The notes beneath the pieces were generated by a model. That model did not search any database, was not told the origin of the DNA, and saw only the letters and a list, made by a program, of their open reading frames with translations. Position numbers and translations under genes: made by a program. Source: Cyanobacteria bacterium SZAS-4 (GTDB lineage Bacteria; Cyanobacteriota; Vampirovibrionia; Obscuribacterales; Obscuribacteraceae). Taken from it: 64,000 bases of DNA. Numbering within the stretch: the first letter of the stretch is position 1; each line of letters begins with the position of its first letter. The stretch covers positions 62,001 to 126,000 of the forward strand of contig JAFEAT010000008.1 of assembly GCA_018266255.1 (NCBI GenBank), read 5' to 3'. Positions 25,310 through 34,028 of the stretch are shown in pieces.

Positions 25310-26678
25310 GTTGCTGCCTCATTTCTTGAAGACTTGGAAATCTTTTCGTCACATCGAATTTTGTCGCCGTCGAGACAATTTCATTCATCGGCTGACTGAC
25401 AGAATTGACGGTATGGGCTGGATGAGATTCACTCACCGGTTCTGGGTCTGACCCAGTGAGTAGAAAGTTGAGGGTGCAGCCGAGTGCGTACATGTCGCAT
25501 GAATCGCCAAGCTCACCTTTGAACTGCTCTGGAGACATGTAGGCATGTTTCCCTACCACTGTGTTTGTTTTGTTGCGCGTGAGTTCAGCAGCGGCATCGA
25601 AATCCATGAGTTTTATGGTGCCGTCATCCTTGAGCATCACATTATCTGGCGTGACGTCACCATGAACAACAGCTGGTTCGAGTGCATGCAAATAGGTCAG
25701 AGCTTCGCAAAGCATGACACCAATTTGTGCAGTTTTCTTCTCGTCGAGCGGACCGTTCCTGTCGACGAGCTGGCGCAAGTTAATGCCATCGATGAATTCA
25801 ACTATTAAGTAACCACGGGCATCTTCCATGAAAAAGTCGAAGAGTCGGATAATTAGAGGCGAAGATATTCGCCGCATGATCGAGACTTCTTTTACAAGGC
25901 TCTCTGTTGCCTTTTTTAGACCGCGCTCATTCGAAGGCAGAATGAATTCTTTAACCACGATTTGCGGTGGCAAATTTGAAACTTCGGCCGTTGCAAGCAC
26001 TGTGGCCATGTAAGCAGTGCCTTGACCGCCGCCGCTCAGCACGCGATCAATTTTGTAGCTATCACTGAGAATGGTGCCTGGTGCGAGTGTTTGATCTGCT
26101 CTGATTCGCTTTCCACTTTTTGTGCTGCTCATATCCTTCAGCCAGATCTCGGTGTAGGTGGCAATCGATTCAGATTTGGTTAGCTTCGCGTCTCCGATAA
26201 TTTCCGCTCGTGGAGCCCATGTTCGCACACAGGATATTAGTGTTGTCGAATCCATTGTTTCTTTGATATCGTCCCAAAGAATCAAAACGTCTTGATGATT
26301 TCTGAACTTGAAATAGACGTAGTTAGGAAAAATGCTCAGGGTTCGTTGTCTTATCTCAACGTTGGTTAGCCAATCCCAGGGCATGAGTGCCGTTAGATAA
26401 TGGTCTTTTATATCGAGTCCTTTAGCTTTGAGATCCAGGCGTGAGCGATTGAGGGAATTGGTCGTCAGATTTTTCCATTGTGTCAAGCCTAAAGTCATCA
26501 ACATAATTGTAAACTGCCAAACTGGTTGAAAATCGGCGCTGTAACAATACGCCATCCAGAGTATTAGAACAGTCGACGCCACAATCACATAAAATGGACC
26601 GGCCGAATCGGAGCTTGCTAAAGGCTTGGGAATAATTACCGGATATTTTTGGATTCTTGCGATGTCTGTATCTGTCAT
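25296..26678 (-). CDS. membrane Ser/Thr kinase with HGD and DFD motifs
   Basis: A 460-residue member of the same family: helices at about 28-66, PH-like domain about 76-160 ending RTWAPRAEI, linker YTEIWLKDM (175-183), then the kinase. K243 and the glycine loop SGGGQGTAY (215-223) are intact. The catalytic loop reads VVHGDVTPDN (D341 and N346 kept, the usual Arg replaced by Gly), and the metal motif is DFD (359-361) instead of DFG. Loss of the Arg makes it a non-RD kinase, normally not regulated by activation-loop phosphorylation. It may be weakly active, or a pseudokinase partner of the kinase encoded next. The ATG overlaps the stop of the TPR gene (ATGA). Confidence 0.8.
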   Translation of the reverse strand: MTDTDIARIQKYPVIIPKPLASSDSAGPFYVIVASTVLILWMAYCYSADFQPVWQFTIMLMTLGLTQWKNLTTNSLNRSRLDLKAKGLDIKDHYLTALMPWDWLTNVEIRQRTLSIFPNYVYFKFRNHQDVLILWDDIKETMDSTTLISCVRTWAPRAEIIGDAKLTKSESIATYTEIWLKDMSSTKSGKRIRADQTLAPGTILSDSYKIDRVLSGGGQGTAYMATVLATAEVSNLPPQIVVKEFILPSNERGLKKATESLVKEVSIMRRISSPLIIRLFDFFMEDARGYLIVEFIDGINLRQLVDRNGPLDEKKTAQIGVMLCEALTYLHALEPAVVHGDVTPDNVMLKDDGTIKLMDFDAAAELTRNKTNTVVGKHAYMSPEQFKGELGDSCDMYALGCTLNFLLTGSDPEPVSESHPAHTVNSVSQPMNEIVSTATKFDVTKRFPSLQEMRQQLERI

Positions 26679-28126
26679 TTAGAACTTGTGGGTTTGAGAG
26701 TATTTGATGATTGGGATGCCTTGTTAGATTTCAAAGTCTGAATTAGCTTTTGTCGATCTTCATTGAGCTTGTTAACATCTCCGTTGGAGAGAGCAGTCAA
26801 CGTCTTGACTTGTTCGAACAGCTTATTCGACTCTGCGTCTTGACCCAGCGCTAAATCTACGTCTGACAATTTCAAACGCCAGCGGTTCGCCGACTGATCG
26901 TTACTGCACGACTTCGATGCTTCGACTCGCTTCGCCAGCAATGTTTGCGCCTTGACCAAATCGAATGAGTTCAGATATCCAGATACCAGTGTATTCAATG
27001 TGCCATCAACTGCTTGCACTGTTTGATCGCCGCCAGAATTGAGCAGGTCTATAATGATCTTGTCTGAAATTCCAGCGTTCGAGTGACTTTTAAATTCGGA
27101 AGCAAGTGATAGCAGTTGCGATACCATCTTCTGACTTTTGTGCCCATTTGAAAGAGCCATTGCTTTATTGTACGCCGCTACTGCTTTCTCTGGCATGGAA
27201 TGGCGCAGGTAGAACGTTGTCAAATCTAGTTGGACTCGCACATTTGCATAATCTGCATCATCTGAATCTTTGTTCTTGAGTGTCGCCAGTCGAACAAAAG
27301 TTTTCTCGGCTTCGGCAACATCGCCACTTTTTTCACAGGCACTCACGTAAGATTGCAAGAGTGGCTGTAAGCTCGGATCGTTCGCTCCGCGAATAGCTGA
27401 TCTGATCTCAATTGCATTTTTCCAAAACTGTTTTTCATCGAATGTTGCTTTGCTATCTCCGATACTTGGAGATCGCGCACCAAAACGATTAGAGCTTTGT
27501 TCAGACACTACTTTTCGAAGATTGTTATTGAGCTCGTTCAGCATCTCGGGGTCAGACGTTCTTTGTTCGAAAATTTTGAATAGTTGGGCGAACTTTGACT
27601 GGAATTCTGTGGACGACAAGTAACCCATATGGCTCCAGGCGTCTCGTCGACACTCAAGCTCAGAGGGTGAGTCTTTACTTAAGGATAAGTATGCATCTAC
27701 CGCTTCACTGTATAGCTCACTTGCTCTGACATTATCGCGAACATCGTGTGCAGCAACGGCAAATCCTACCGCCGCATGAATGAATGCCGGAAGATCGCGT
27801 TTGTTTTGTTTCGCCTTCTCGTAAGCGTCTAGAGCTCGCGAGTAAGTGAGATTAGTTTGGATGAGACGATTCTTTTGCATGCTCTCGAATCGCAATTCGC
27901 TCTCGCGCACGATGCGATCGATTCTGTCTTTGTGTTCCGCGCGAATCCGCTCTGACTCCTTTTGTGTAGCTGATTTGTCCCCACTGGCAGCGGATTTGTC
28001 TTCCGCTATTGATGCTTGTGTCAGGTTGGTTAGCAGTGCCAGAGTGCAAATGAAAATCTTGCCACTAACTGAATTTCGACATTCAACAAATCTATTTCTA
28101 AGCATTTCGTGATCTCTTCGGAGCAC
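26675..28126 (-). CDS. exported TPR-like protein, third of three paralogues
   Basis: A 483-residue exported helical-repeat protein. The GTG start at 28126 has GAGGA seven bases upstream; an ATG at 28105 is the alternative. The signal sequence lies at about 17-42. A charged helix follows, then TPR-like pairs. Segments shared with the two upstream genes include AWSHMGYLSSTEFQSKFAQ, IEIRSAIRGANDPSLQPLL and a C-terminal GDVNKLNEDRQKL. It starts two bases after the previous stop and overlaps the following kinase by four bases. It is probably a periplasmic scaffold or sensor for the kinases; this is inferred from operon structure only. Confidence 0.75.
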   Translation of the reverse strand: MLRRDHEMLRNRFVECRNSVSGKIFICTLALLTNLTQASIAEDKSAASGDKSATQKESERIRAEHKDRIDRIVRESELRFESMQKNRLIQTNLTYSRALDAYEKAKQNKRDLPAFIHAAVGFAVAAHDVRDNVRASELYSEAVDAYLSLSKDSPSELECRRDAWSHMGYLSSTEFQSKFAQLFKIFEQRTSDPEMLNELNNNLRKVVSEQSSNRFGARSPSIGDSKATFDEKQFWKNAIEIRSAIRGANDPSLQPLLQSYVSACEKSGDVAEAEKTFVRLATLKNKDSDDADYANVRVQLDLTTFYLRHSMPEKAVAAYNKAMALSNGHKSQKMVSQLLSLASEFKSHSNAGISDKIIIDLLNSGGDQTVQAVDGTLNTLVSGYLNSFDLVKAQTLLAKRVEASKSCSNDQSANRWRLKLSDVDLALGQDAESNKLFEQVKTLTALSNGDVNKLNEDRQKLIQTLKSNKASQSSNTLKPTSSK

Positions 28127-28128
28127 AA

Positions 28129-29478
28129 CTATTTCCTCAATCTGTCGACCAACTTTTGCCTATCTGCAACCAATTTATTCATGTCACCGTTTCTCAGTGC
28201 AGTGTAGATTTTTACACGCTTGAATATTTTCTGCGATTCTTCCGTCTGCCCCAGAGCTAAATCGACTTCCGAAAGCTTTGTGAACCAGTGGCAGGCGTTC
28301 CTATCGTCACTGCATCGCTTTGCGCCCTCAGTGCGCAGAAGGAGCAGCTTTTGCGCGCGCTCCAAATTTCCATTGTTTATTTGCCCTACTACCATCGGCT
28401 CAAGCAGTCTGTCGATGGAATCCATTGCAGAACTGCCACTAGATTCAAGCATCAAAGTCAAGACTTTTTCGGCGTCATCGACTCGACTATCTTTGAGGTA
28501 AGCCTCGGCCAATCGCTGATATTCAGACGGCAACCATGAAGAATTTGGTGAGGACTTAGCGATTGTCTTAATGGTCGGCCAATATTGATCTGCCTTCGCG
28601 TACATTTTGTGGCGAACATAAAACTCTGCCAAATGGATCTTTGATGCGGAATTTTTATCTGGATTTACTGACTTATTCAAGCCTGCGGCGCGCTTCAAAA
28701 AATTTTCGGCTTCATCGAGTTGTCCGTCGCGTTCGCACAGGTCGGCGCAACTTCTCAGCAAGTATTCCAAATGTGGGCTGTTAGCTCCTTCAATGGACGC
28801 TTCTGTTGCAATTGCAGCTTTGCGGAATTTCAGTTCGTCAAATGGCGGATTTTTCCAACTTCCCCGTTCACTGATCGCCTGAGCAACATGTCCGTCCATG
28901 CCGTATTCATCATCATTGACCTGCAATGACCTTTTGAAAAGCTGCTCGAAACTTTTGTCAAACTGATCGGGGGGAAGATAGCCTAGATGTTTCCAGAGAC
29001 TTGCGCGCGCTTTTCGTTCACCTACTTCATCTTTACCTATTTCCGTGTAGCGCTTGTATGCTTCGCTATAAATTTCGGCGGCACGATCTTTATTTTGAGC
29101 ATCGTGTACAGCCTGAGCAATCGTGACCAGAGCGACTACGTAGTCAGCCTTGCTGGTTGCCTTCTTTTTAAGAGCGTCGTACTCGGCTTGCGCTTTGCTC
29201 AAATTTTCTTGGGTTCGTCGTTGATAATCTTCTCGATTGAATCTCGGTGGCATGTTCGCTGGCATACGCGGAGGTCGATGTTGTTCCATCAATTCTCTCT
29301 GCCGTTGTACCCATCGATCCGTTTCGATTTTTCGTTGCAAGGCTCGGTCCTGTATCCTGGGCGTGATTGTCGGTTGCTCATCGCCAGAAAACGAAGCGTT
29401 ATTCGCACTGAGACAACAAAGGGCGAGCAGTAAAATTCCGCTAAAGGCTATTGATGGCACGACTCGCGGATCTTTCAT
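28129..29478 (-). CDS. exported TPR-like protein, second of three paralogues
   Basis: A 449-residue protein with a signal peptide (core IAFSGILLLALCCLSA, about 9-25; no lipobox at the Cys pair). Next come a Pro/Arg/Gln-rich stretch (about 35-85) and helical repeats of TPR type (AAEIYSEAYKRYTEIGKD, LWKHLGYLPPDQFDKSFEQL, DGQLDEAENFLKRAAGL, DGQ-like turns). The C-terminus (MNKLVADRQKLVDRLRK) matches the paralogues. Its ATG overlaps the upstream stop (TAATG), which implies coupled translation. The unusually similar size and order of the three genes point to tandem duplication followed by divergence. Confidence 0.78.
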   Translation of the reverse strand: MKDPRVVPSIAFSGILLLALCCLSANNASFSGDEQPTITPRIQDRALQRKIETDRWVQRQRELMEQHRPPRMPANMPPRFNREDYQRRTQENLSKAQAEYDALKKKATSKADYVVALVTIAQAVHDAQNKDRAAEIYSEAYKRYTEIGKDEVGERKARASLWKHLGYLPPDQFDKSFEQLFKRSLQVNDDEYGMDGHVAQAISERGSWKNPPFDELKFRKAAIATEASIEGANSPHLEYLLRSCADLCERDGQLDEAENFLKRAAGLNKSVNPDKNSASKIHLAEFYVRHKMYAKADQYWPTIKTIAKSSPNSSWLPSEYQRLAEAYLKDSRVDDAEKVLTLMLESSGSSAMDSIDRLLEPMVVGQINNGNLERAQKLLLLRTEGAKRCSDDRNACHWFTKLSEVDLALGQTEESQKIFKRVKIYTALRNGDMNKLVADRQKLVDRLRK

Positions 29479-30827
29479 TATTTCTTCAATGCTTCTTCTA
29501 ATTTCGCTCGATCCGCGATCATTTTGTCGAGATCTAGACCTTTAAGAGCGGTGGATTTTTTAACTTCATCGAATAGCTTTTTCGATTCCGCCTCTTGTCC
29601 CAAAGCCAAATCAATGTTTGACAATTCCAATCGCACCAGGGATGATGCCCAATCGCGTTCGCAAGTGTCAGACGCTTTGACTCGCTTGATTAAAAGTGTC
29701 TGTGCCTTTTCGAATGAAAGACTATTCGTGTACGACTCGATCAGTTTTTCCGCCACACTGTGTACGGACGACACAATGGTGTCACCGCCGGCCGCAAGCA
29801 ATGCCGATGTGATTTTGTCTGCTTCTGGTAAACGCGCCGCCTTAATGTATTCAGAGGCGAGCCAGGTAAACTCACCGGCTACAGATGAATGCATTTTCGG
29901 ATTGATCATCTTACTCAATTCCGGCCACAGAGCTTCCGCTTTGTCGAATTGGTTGTGGTCAACGTAAAATCTAGCCAGTCGAACTTTCGCTCGCAGACTG
30001 TTCCGTGGCTCTTTAGAAGAAGAGTTCAGATTGCTCATCTGCACGTAAGCTTTTTCAGCGTCTGCCAGGTCGTTGTGCAGTTCACATTCGCGACCATATT
30101 CATCAAGGAGTCGGTATAAGCTTGGGTCGTTTTGACCTCGAGCAGCAGCTCTGATCTCCACTGCAGACTTGAAAAACTTCATCTTGTCGAAATGTCCGTC
30201 GAGATCAATGTGCTCTTGCATGTTTGGAATACTTGAAAAATGCTCAATCAATTCTTGCTGATCGCCCGCACGTTTTCCTTCGGTGATGCGATACAACTTC
30301 TCAAATCTTGGTTGGAATTCATTAGTCGGCAACATTCCAATTGTCTGCCAGAGCTTATTTCTATAAGTCGATTCCTCTGCGCAGTTCTTATCAAGCAATT
30401 CATATTGCGAATACGCCTCGCTCATATACTTGCTGGCTTGCGCATACTCTTTATTTGCAAAATTTGCGTTGGCCAACTCACATAATGCAATGATGTAACC
30501 GCTGCGATTTTTGTCTCTACTCTTTTTTGCCGCATCGTAATTAATTTCTGCAACAGCAAGTTCGTTAATCATCTGTGTTTGATAATCGACTTTGCCGTCT
30601 GACCTTTCTGGATTGCGCAGATGATTTTCGATCTCGCGTCTGGCTTTTTCTACCTTGCCTCGTCTTTCTATTCGCTCTCGTTCCTCTTTCTCCTGCATGC
30701 TTTCAGCAGGTTTAGCGATTGAACTAATGTTAGCTGTGGTCAGGAGTCCACATGTGACACTTATAGTCATCAATGAAAGTAGAAGTGATTTTGGTTTCAA
30801 GAGGTATACCAGACGACTGAAAGCCAC
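29478..30827 (-). CDS. exported TPR-like protein, first of three paralogues and first gene of the operon
   Basis: A 449-residue protein with signal sequence (core LLLSLMTISVTCGLLTTA, about 15-33). A highly charged Glu/Arg/Lys stretch follows (about 42-70), then TPR-like helices (NKEYAQASKYMSEAYSQYEL, LWQTIGMLPTNEFQPRFEK, AVEIRAAARGQNDPSLYRLL, NQFDKAEALWPELSKMI). It begins the minus-strand run of five genes ending at 23813. The start codon is GTG with a weak Shine-Dalgarno, so the exact N-terminus is uncertain. The 255-base region upstream is shared with the divergent NDH-2 gene and should hold the promoter. Confidence 0.75.
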   Translation of the reverse strand: MAFSRLVYLLKPKSLLLSLMTISVTCGLLTTANISSIAKPAESMQEKEERERIERRGKVEKARREIENHLRNPERSDGKVDYQTQMINELAVAEINYDAAKKSRDKNRSGYIIALCELANANFANKEYAQASKYMSEAYSQYELLDKNCAEESTYRNKLWQTIGMLPTNEFQPRFEKLYRITEGKRAGDQQELIEHFSSIPNMQEHIDLDGHFDKMKFFKSAVEIRAAARGQNDPSLYRLLDEYGRECELHNDLADAEKAYVQMSNLNSSSKEPRNSLRAKVRLARFYVDHNQFDKAEALWPELSKMINPKMHSSVAGEFTWLASEYIKAARLPEADKITSALLAAGGDTIVSSVHSVAEKLIESYTNSLSFEKAQTLLIKRVKASDTCERDWASSLVRLELSNIDLALGQEAESKKLFDEVKKSTALKGLDLDKMIADRAKLEEALKK

Positions 30828-31082
30828 ATAACAGGCGCTAGGGGATAGTCAAACTGATGCGGAAGATACATGCATACCAGGGAGCCGCTGGATACAGCAT
30901 ACTAAGGAATTCGAGCAGGAGCAAGTCGCAGCTTTCCATTCCACAGCCGCCTATTATGGAATTTTTGATGCGAGACTATGATGCAACGCGCTCATCATCT
31001 AATAATGTGACAAAGACTCAACAGCGGCGTAAATGCGCCTTTCCAGATGATATTATCTGTTAAATTCACCTGAGATCCTGAC

Positions 31083-32366
31083 ATGAAGAACGTTGTAATA
31101 ATTGGCGGCGGTTTTGCCGGAATTCGCGCTGCGAAGGCTCTAGCCTCGGCGTCGGTCTCAGTTTTTTTAGTAGATCGAAAAAATCATCACACATTCCAAC
31201 CGCTGCTTTATCAAGTTGCTACAGCCACCCTTTCACCTGCTGATATAGCGCAACCGATTCGCGCGATTTTGCAGAAGCAAAAAAACACTTGCGTGATCAT
31301 GGATGAAGTAACATCGATCGACATAGAAGAAAAGAAGGTACATCTCAAAAACGAAGGTGCGCTTCCCTACGACTATTTGGTGCTAGCCACTGGCGCAACT
31401 CACTCGTACTTTGGTCACAATGAGTGGGAACAGTTTGCACCAGGTCTAAAAACCATCGAGGATGCCTTACGACTGCGGGGGCGGATCTTTTCGGTTTTTG
31501 AAGAAGCTGAACGAGATATGGTGCGCACCAATACACACAAACCGTTGAACTTCGTCGTCATTGGTGGAGGACCAACAGGGGTGGAGGTAGCGGGCGCTTT
31601 AGCCGATACCTGTCATGTTTATTTGCGTGATGAATTTCGACATATCGATACGACCAAGGCGCGTGTAATTTTGTTGGAAGCGATGTCAAAAGTTCTCGGT
31701 CCATATCCAGATGATTTGTCTTCAAGCGCGTTTCAACAGCTTAATGAATGTGGCGTTGAAATCATGATTAACACTCAAGTAACCGACGTGCAAGAGTCAT
31801 ACGTGATGACGAGTGCGGGAAAGATTGATGCCGCAGTTATTATTTGGGCCGCCGGAGTGCAGGCCTCACCGCTGGGGAAAGATTTGGGCTTTCCTGTGGA
31901 TCGACGCGGCTGTGTTATGGTCGATCAATTTTTAAATCCTCCCGCTCATCCCGAGATTTTCATTTGCGGTGATCTCGCGCATTTTGAGCAAGATGGTAAG
32001 CAACTCCCTGGTGTTGCGCAAACTGCTATGCAGATGGGCGTTCACGCGGCAGAAGTAATAAAACAGGACCTCGAAAGCAAGCCGAGGAAACCGTTCAAAT
32101 TTTTTGATAAAGGTGACATGGCGACGATCGGTCGTATGCGTGCTGTCGCCAATATTCGTTGGCCATTTAATGCCCACGCGAAAGGGTTTGCGGCCTGGGT
32201 GAGTTGGTTGATCATTCACATATTTTTCTTGATTGGATTGCGTAACAGATTTCTTGTGTTCTGGCAGTGGATCTGGACCTTTAGTTCGTGTCAGCGCGGA
32301 GCTCAGTTGATTACCGACAATGAAGTTTTGTGCAAGCATGAAGCTCAATTGGCTTCGAAAAAATAA
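31083..32366 (+). CDS. ndh: type II NADH dehydrogenase (NDH-2)
   Basis: Non-proton-pumping NADH:quinone oxidoreductase, a peripheral membrane flavoprotein. The FAD-binding Rossmann motif is IIGGGFAG (6-13) and the NADH-binding one is VIGGGPTGVEVAGAL (159-173). NHHTFQPLLYQVATATL is typical of NDH-2, and FICGDLAHFEQDGKQLPGVAQ is the second FAD motif. The C-terminal stretch WVSWLIIHIFFLIGLRNRFL is the usual membrane-binding amphipathic/hydrophobic end. The length (427) is normal. It probably feeds electrons into an aerobic quinone pool. The 255-base divergent region before it is shared with the TPR-kinase operon; TATTAT near 31050 is a possible -10. Confidence 0.9.
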   Translation: MKNVVIIGGGFAGIRAAKALASASVSVFLVDRKNHHTFQPLLYQVATATLSPADIAQPIRAILQKQKNTCVIMDEVTSIDIEEKKVHLKNEGALPYDYLVLATGATHSYFGHNEWEQFAPGLKTIEDALRLRGRIFSVFEEAERDMVRTNTHKPLNFVVIGGGPTGVEVAGALADTCHVYLRDEFRHIDTTKARVILLEAMSKVLGPYPDDLSSSAFQQLNECGVEIMINTQVTDVQESYVMTSAGKIDAAVIIWAAGVQASPLGKDLGFPVDRRGCVMVDQFLNPPAHPEIFICGDLAHFEQDGKQLPGVAQTAMQMGVHAAEVIKQDLESKPRKPFKFFDKGDMATIGRMRAVANIRWPFNAHAKGFAAWVSWLIIHIFFLIGLRNRFLVFWQWIWTFSSCQRGAQLITDNEVLCKHEAQLASKK

Positions 32367-32400
32367 CAAACGCTACCTGTCGCTCTGGCACTATCTGCAA

Positions 32401-32433
32401 ATAAAAACCGTAGCACCACTTGTAGTGCTACGG
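32401..32433 (-). terminator. Rho-independent terminator
   Basis: A perfect nine-base stem (CCGTAGCAC / GTGCTACGG) with an eight-base loop. On the minus strand it is followed by five U residues, so it ends transcription of the GlsB-type gene. It may also stop readthrough from ndh on the plus strand. Confidence 0.85.
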
Positions 32434-32507
32434 CCTCAAATCACATAGTTGTCTCAGCTAATCGGACTGGTCGCTTCGGTCTGGTTAGCTCAGTTCGATC
32501 ACTCGAT

Positions 32508-32771
32508 TTACGCTTTTCTGCGAATTCCGCCGCTAATTAGCGAGAAGAGGAAGACGAAAACTGCTGAACCGATAATGCATGGAATCAACGAGACTCCAGC
32601 GAGGTCAGGACCGAAATGTCCGACCATACTGCCGCCTACCCAGGCGCCGATGATGCCGACGATAGAGGAGATGGGCAGACCGCCTGGCATCGAGTTTGGC
32701 ACCATGCGTTCAGCGAGAAAAGCACACGCCGCAGCGACTAACAGAAACAGAATGAAGCTCAAAATACCCAT
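32508..32771 (-). CDS. GlsB/YeaQ/YmgE family stress-response membrane protein
   Basis: An 87-residue integral membrane protein with three hydrophobic segments (about 2-20, 34-55, 59-80) and the family's glycine-rich core: MVPNSMPGGLPISSIVGIIG and GAWVGGSMVGHFG. It belongs to the transglycosylase-associated (YeaQ/YmgE) family, which is induced by envelope or acid stress in other bacteria, with no proven enzymatic activity. AAGGGG lies about eight bases before the ATG, and a strong terminator follows the gene. It is monocistronic. Confidence 0.88.
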   Translation of the reverse strand: MGILSFILFLLVAAACAFLAERMVPNSMPGGLPISSIVGIIGAWVGGSMVGHFGPDLAGVSLIPCIIGSAVFVFLFSLISGGIRRKA

Positions 32772-32990
32772 AACGCACCCCTTTTGTGAAACTTGTGAGG
32801 GTTAAGAAGGAATCGACCCTGCAAAAGTTCCGAAAGCCCCATTTTTACGGCTGGCTGGTTCTGTAACACGGATGTAACGCTCACCGGTTTACTATGTTCT
32901 CGTTGGAGGAACACGCCTATTCCTTAATCAACAAAGTCAGCGTTAGCTGCCACCCACTGGCTCGTCTATGCTCGCAGGAGTATGAACAAC

Positions 32991-33404
32991 ATGAACAATA
33001 AACCCGCCTTTCTCGACTCCCTTTCAATAGAGAAACGTGCTGCTGTCGCATCCTGGTGTCCACCAGACAACTGGGAAGACGTTCTTACCGGCGTTAGACT
33101 CGCCACAAACGATGTGTACCGCAGCGACGCTCAGGGTGAACGCCTGATCATGGAGAACGGCGATAGCTTGAAGATCAAACGTTGTGGAAAGATGCACCTG
33201 TCACTGTCAAACGAGAACCCACGCATCGATGCGTCGATTGATGGTGCGTTCAGAGTTACATATCCAAATGGTGACAAGATTTGTTTTGATTCTAAAGGTT
33301 TGCAGTCAGTAGTTCGTGGCGATCAGGAAGTTACCTTCTATAAAGGTGTTCCATCTATCACCAATGGCACGTGGCTTCCCCCAGAACGACGCGTTCTGAA
33401 CTAA
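32991..33404 (+). CDS. hypothetical cytoplasmic protein
   Basis: Not recognised. About 137 residues, soluble and without repeats. Features are ASWCPPDNWEDVLTGVRLA near the start and a beta-rich second half (GERLIMENGDSLKIKRCG, GAFRVTYPNGDKICFDSKG, GDQEVTFYKGVP), in which successive strands end in N/D-G turns, as in a small beta-meander. ATG 32991 is preferred to ATG 32982 because the AGGAG at 32976-32980 is ten bases from the former and only one from the latter. The 219 bases before it hold no gene; two copies of TGTAAC occur near 32864 and 32874. A hairpin follows. Confidence 0.6.
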   Translation: MNNKPAFLDSLSIEKRAAVASWCPPDNWEDVLTGVRLATNDVYRSDAQGERLIMENGDSLKIKRCGKMHLSLSNENPRIDASIDGAFRVTYPNGDKICFDSKGLQSVVRGDQEVTFYKGVPSITNGTWLPPERRVLN

Positions 33405-33434
33405 CAGGTTCTACAGTTTTGGGTGCTAACTAAT

Positions 33435-33464
33435 TAGCCCGTCCTGTTTAAAAGGGGCGGGCTA
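33435..33464. terminator. hairpin terminator between convergent genes
   Basis: TAGCCCGTCC pairs with the GG-GCGGGCTA arm (ten pairs including G-T) around a loop of about ten bases. It lies between the hypothetical gene ending at 33404 and msrB ending at 33489. No long T-tract is present, but position and stability fit a shared terminator. Confidence 0.6.
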
Positions 33465-33488
33465 TGTTAGTTGTGGTTGGAAGGAAAT

Positions 33489-34028
33489 CTATTTACTTGT
33501 TTTGTCGAAATTCAGTGATGCTGAGTTGATGCAATATCTCTTTCCTGTAGGTGCTGGTCCATCATCGAATAAGTGACCCAAATGCGCACCGCAGTGTTTA
33601 CAAACAGCTTCTGTGCGACTCATTCCGAATGAATTGTCTGTGGCGGTGCCGACAGAATTCTTTTCAGCTTCGTAGAAACTTGGCCAACCCGTGCCTGAAT
33701 CGAACTTCGTTTTAGAGTCAAACAAAAGTTCTCCGCAGTTGCTGCATTTGTAGAGTCCTACCTCGTGGTTGTCCCAATATTTGCCTGTGAAAGCGGGCTC
33801 AGTCGCGCTGCATCGAGTCACTTGATAAACTTCGGGGCTCAATTTCTCTTTCCAATAGCTATCGGGTTTCTTTCCAGATGCCTGTTCGTTCTTTGTGCTT
33901 GTATCTTCTTTGCTCACGTTTGTATTTTCCTTTGCCTGGCTGCTGCAGCCATAAAGCGCCATTAATCCGCCAGTAAATAGTGCCACCAGTTGTAGATCGA
34001 TTTTAATTGCTTTGCTCATCAGTGACAT
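33489..34028 (-). CDS. msrB: peptide-methionine (R)-S-oxide reductase, exported, probable lipoprotein
   Basis: Reduces methionine-R-sulfoxide in oxidised proteins. The MsrB domain covers about 58-176. Zinc ligands are in CSNC and CKHC, the signature is FDSGTGWPSFYEA, GHLFDDGPAPTGKRYCINSASL follows, and the catalytic Cys is the one in RYCIN. The N-terminus has a hydrophobic stretch ending LYGCSS, a plausible lipobox, so the enzyme probably sits on the outer face of the inner membrane or in the outer membrane. It overlaps the msrA stop by ten bases; an internal ATG at 34019 (TGATG overlap) is an alternative start. Together the pair repairs both diastereomers outside the cytoplasm. Confidence 0.9.
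   Translation of the reverse strand: MSLMSKAIKIDLQLVALFTGGLMALYGCSSQAKENTNVSKEDTSTKNEQASGKKPDSYWKEKLSPEVYQVTRCSATEPAFTGKYWDNHEVGLYKCSNCGELLFDSKTKFDSGTGWPSFYEAEKNSVGTATDNSFGMSRTEAVCKHCGAHLGHLFDDGPAPTGKRYCINSASLNFDKTSK

Noticed and set aside
30857..31063. 68-codon plus-strand frame in the TPR operon/ndh intergenic region
   Set aside because: No ribosome-binding site or recognisable sequence; the region more likely holds divergent promoters.
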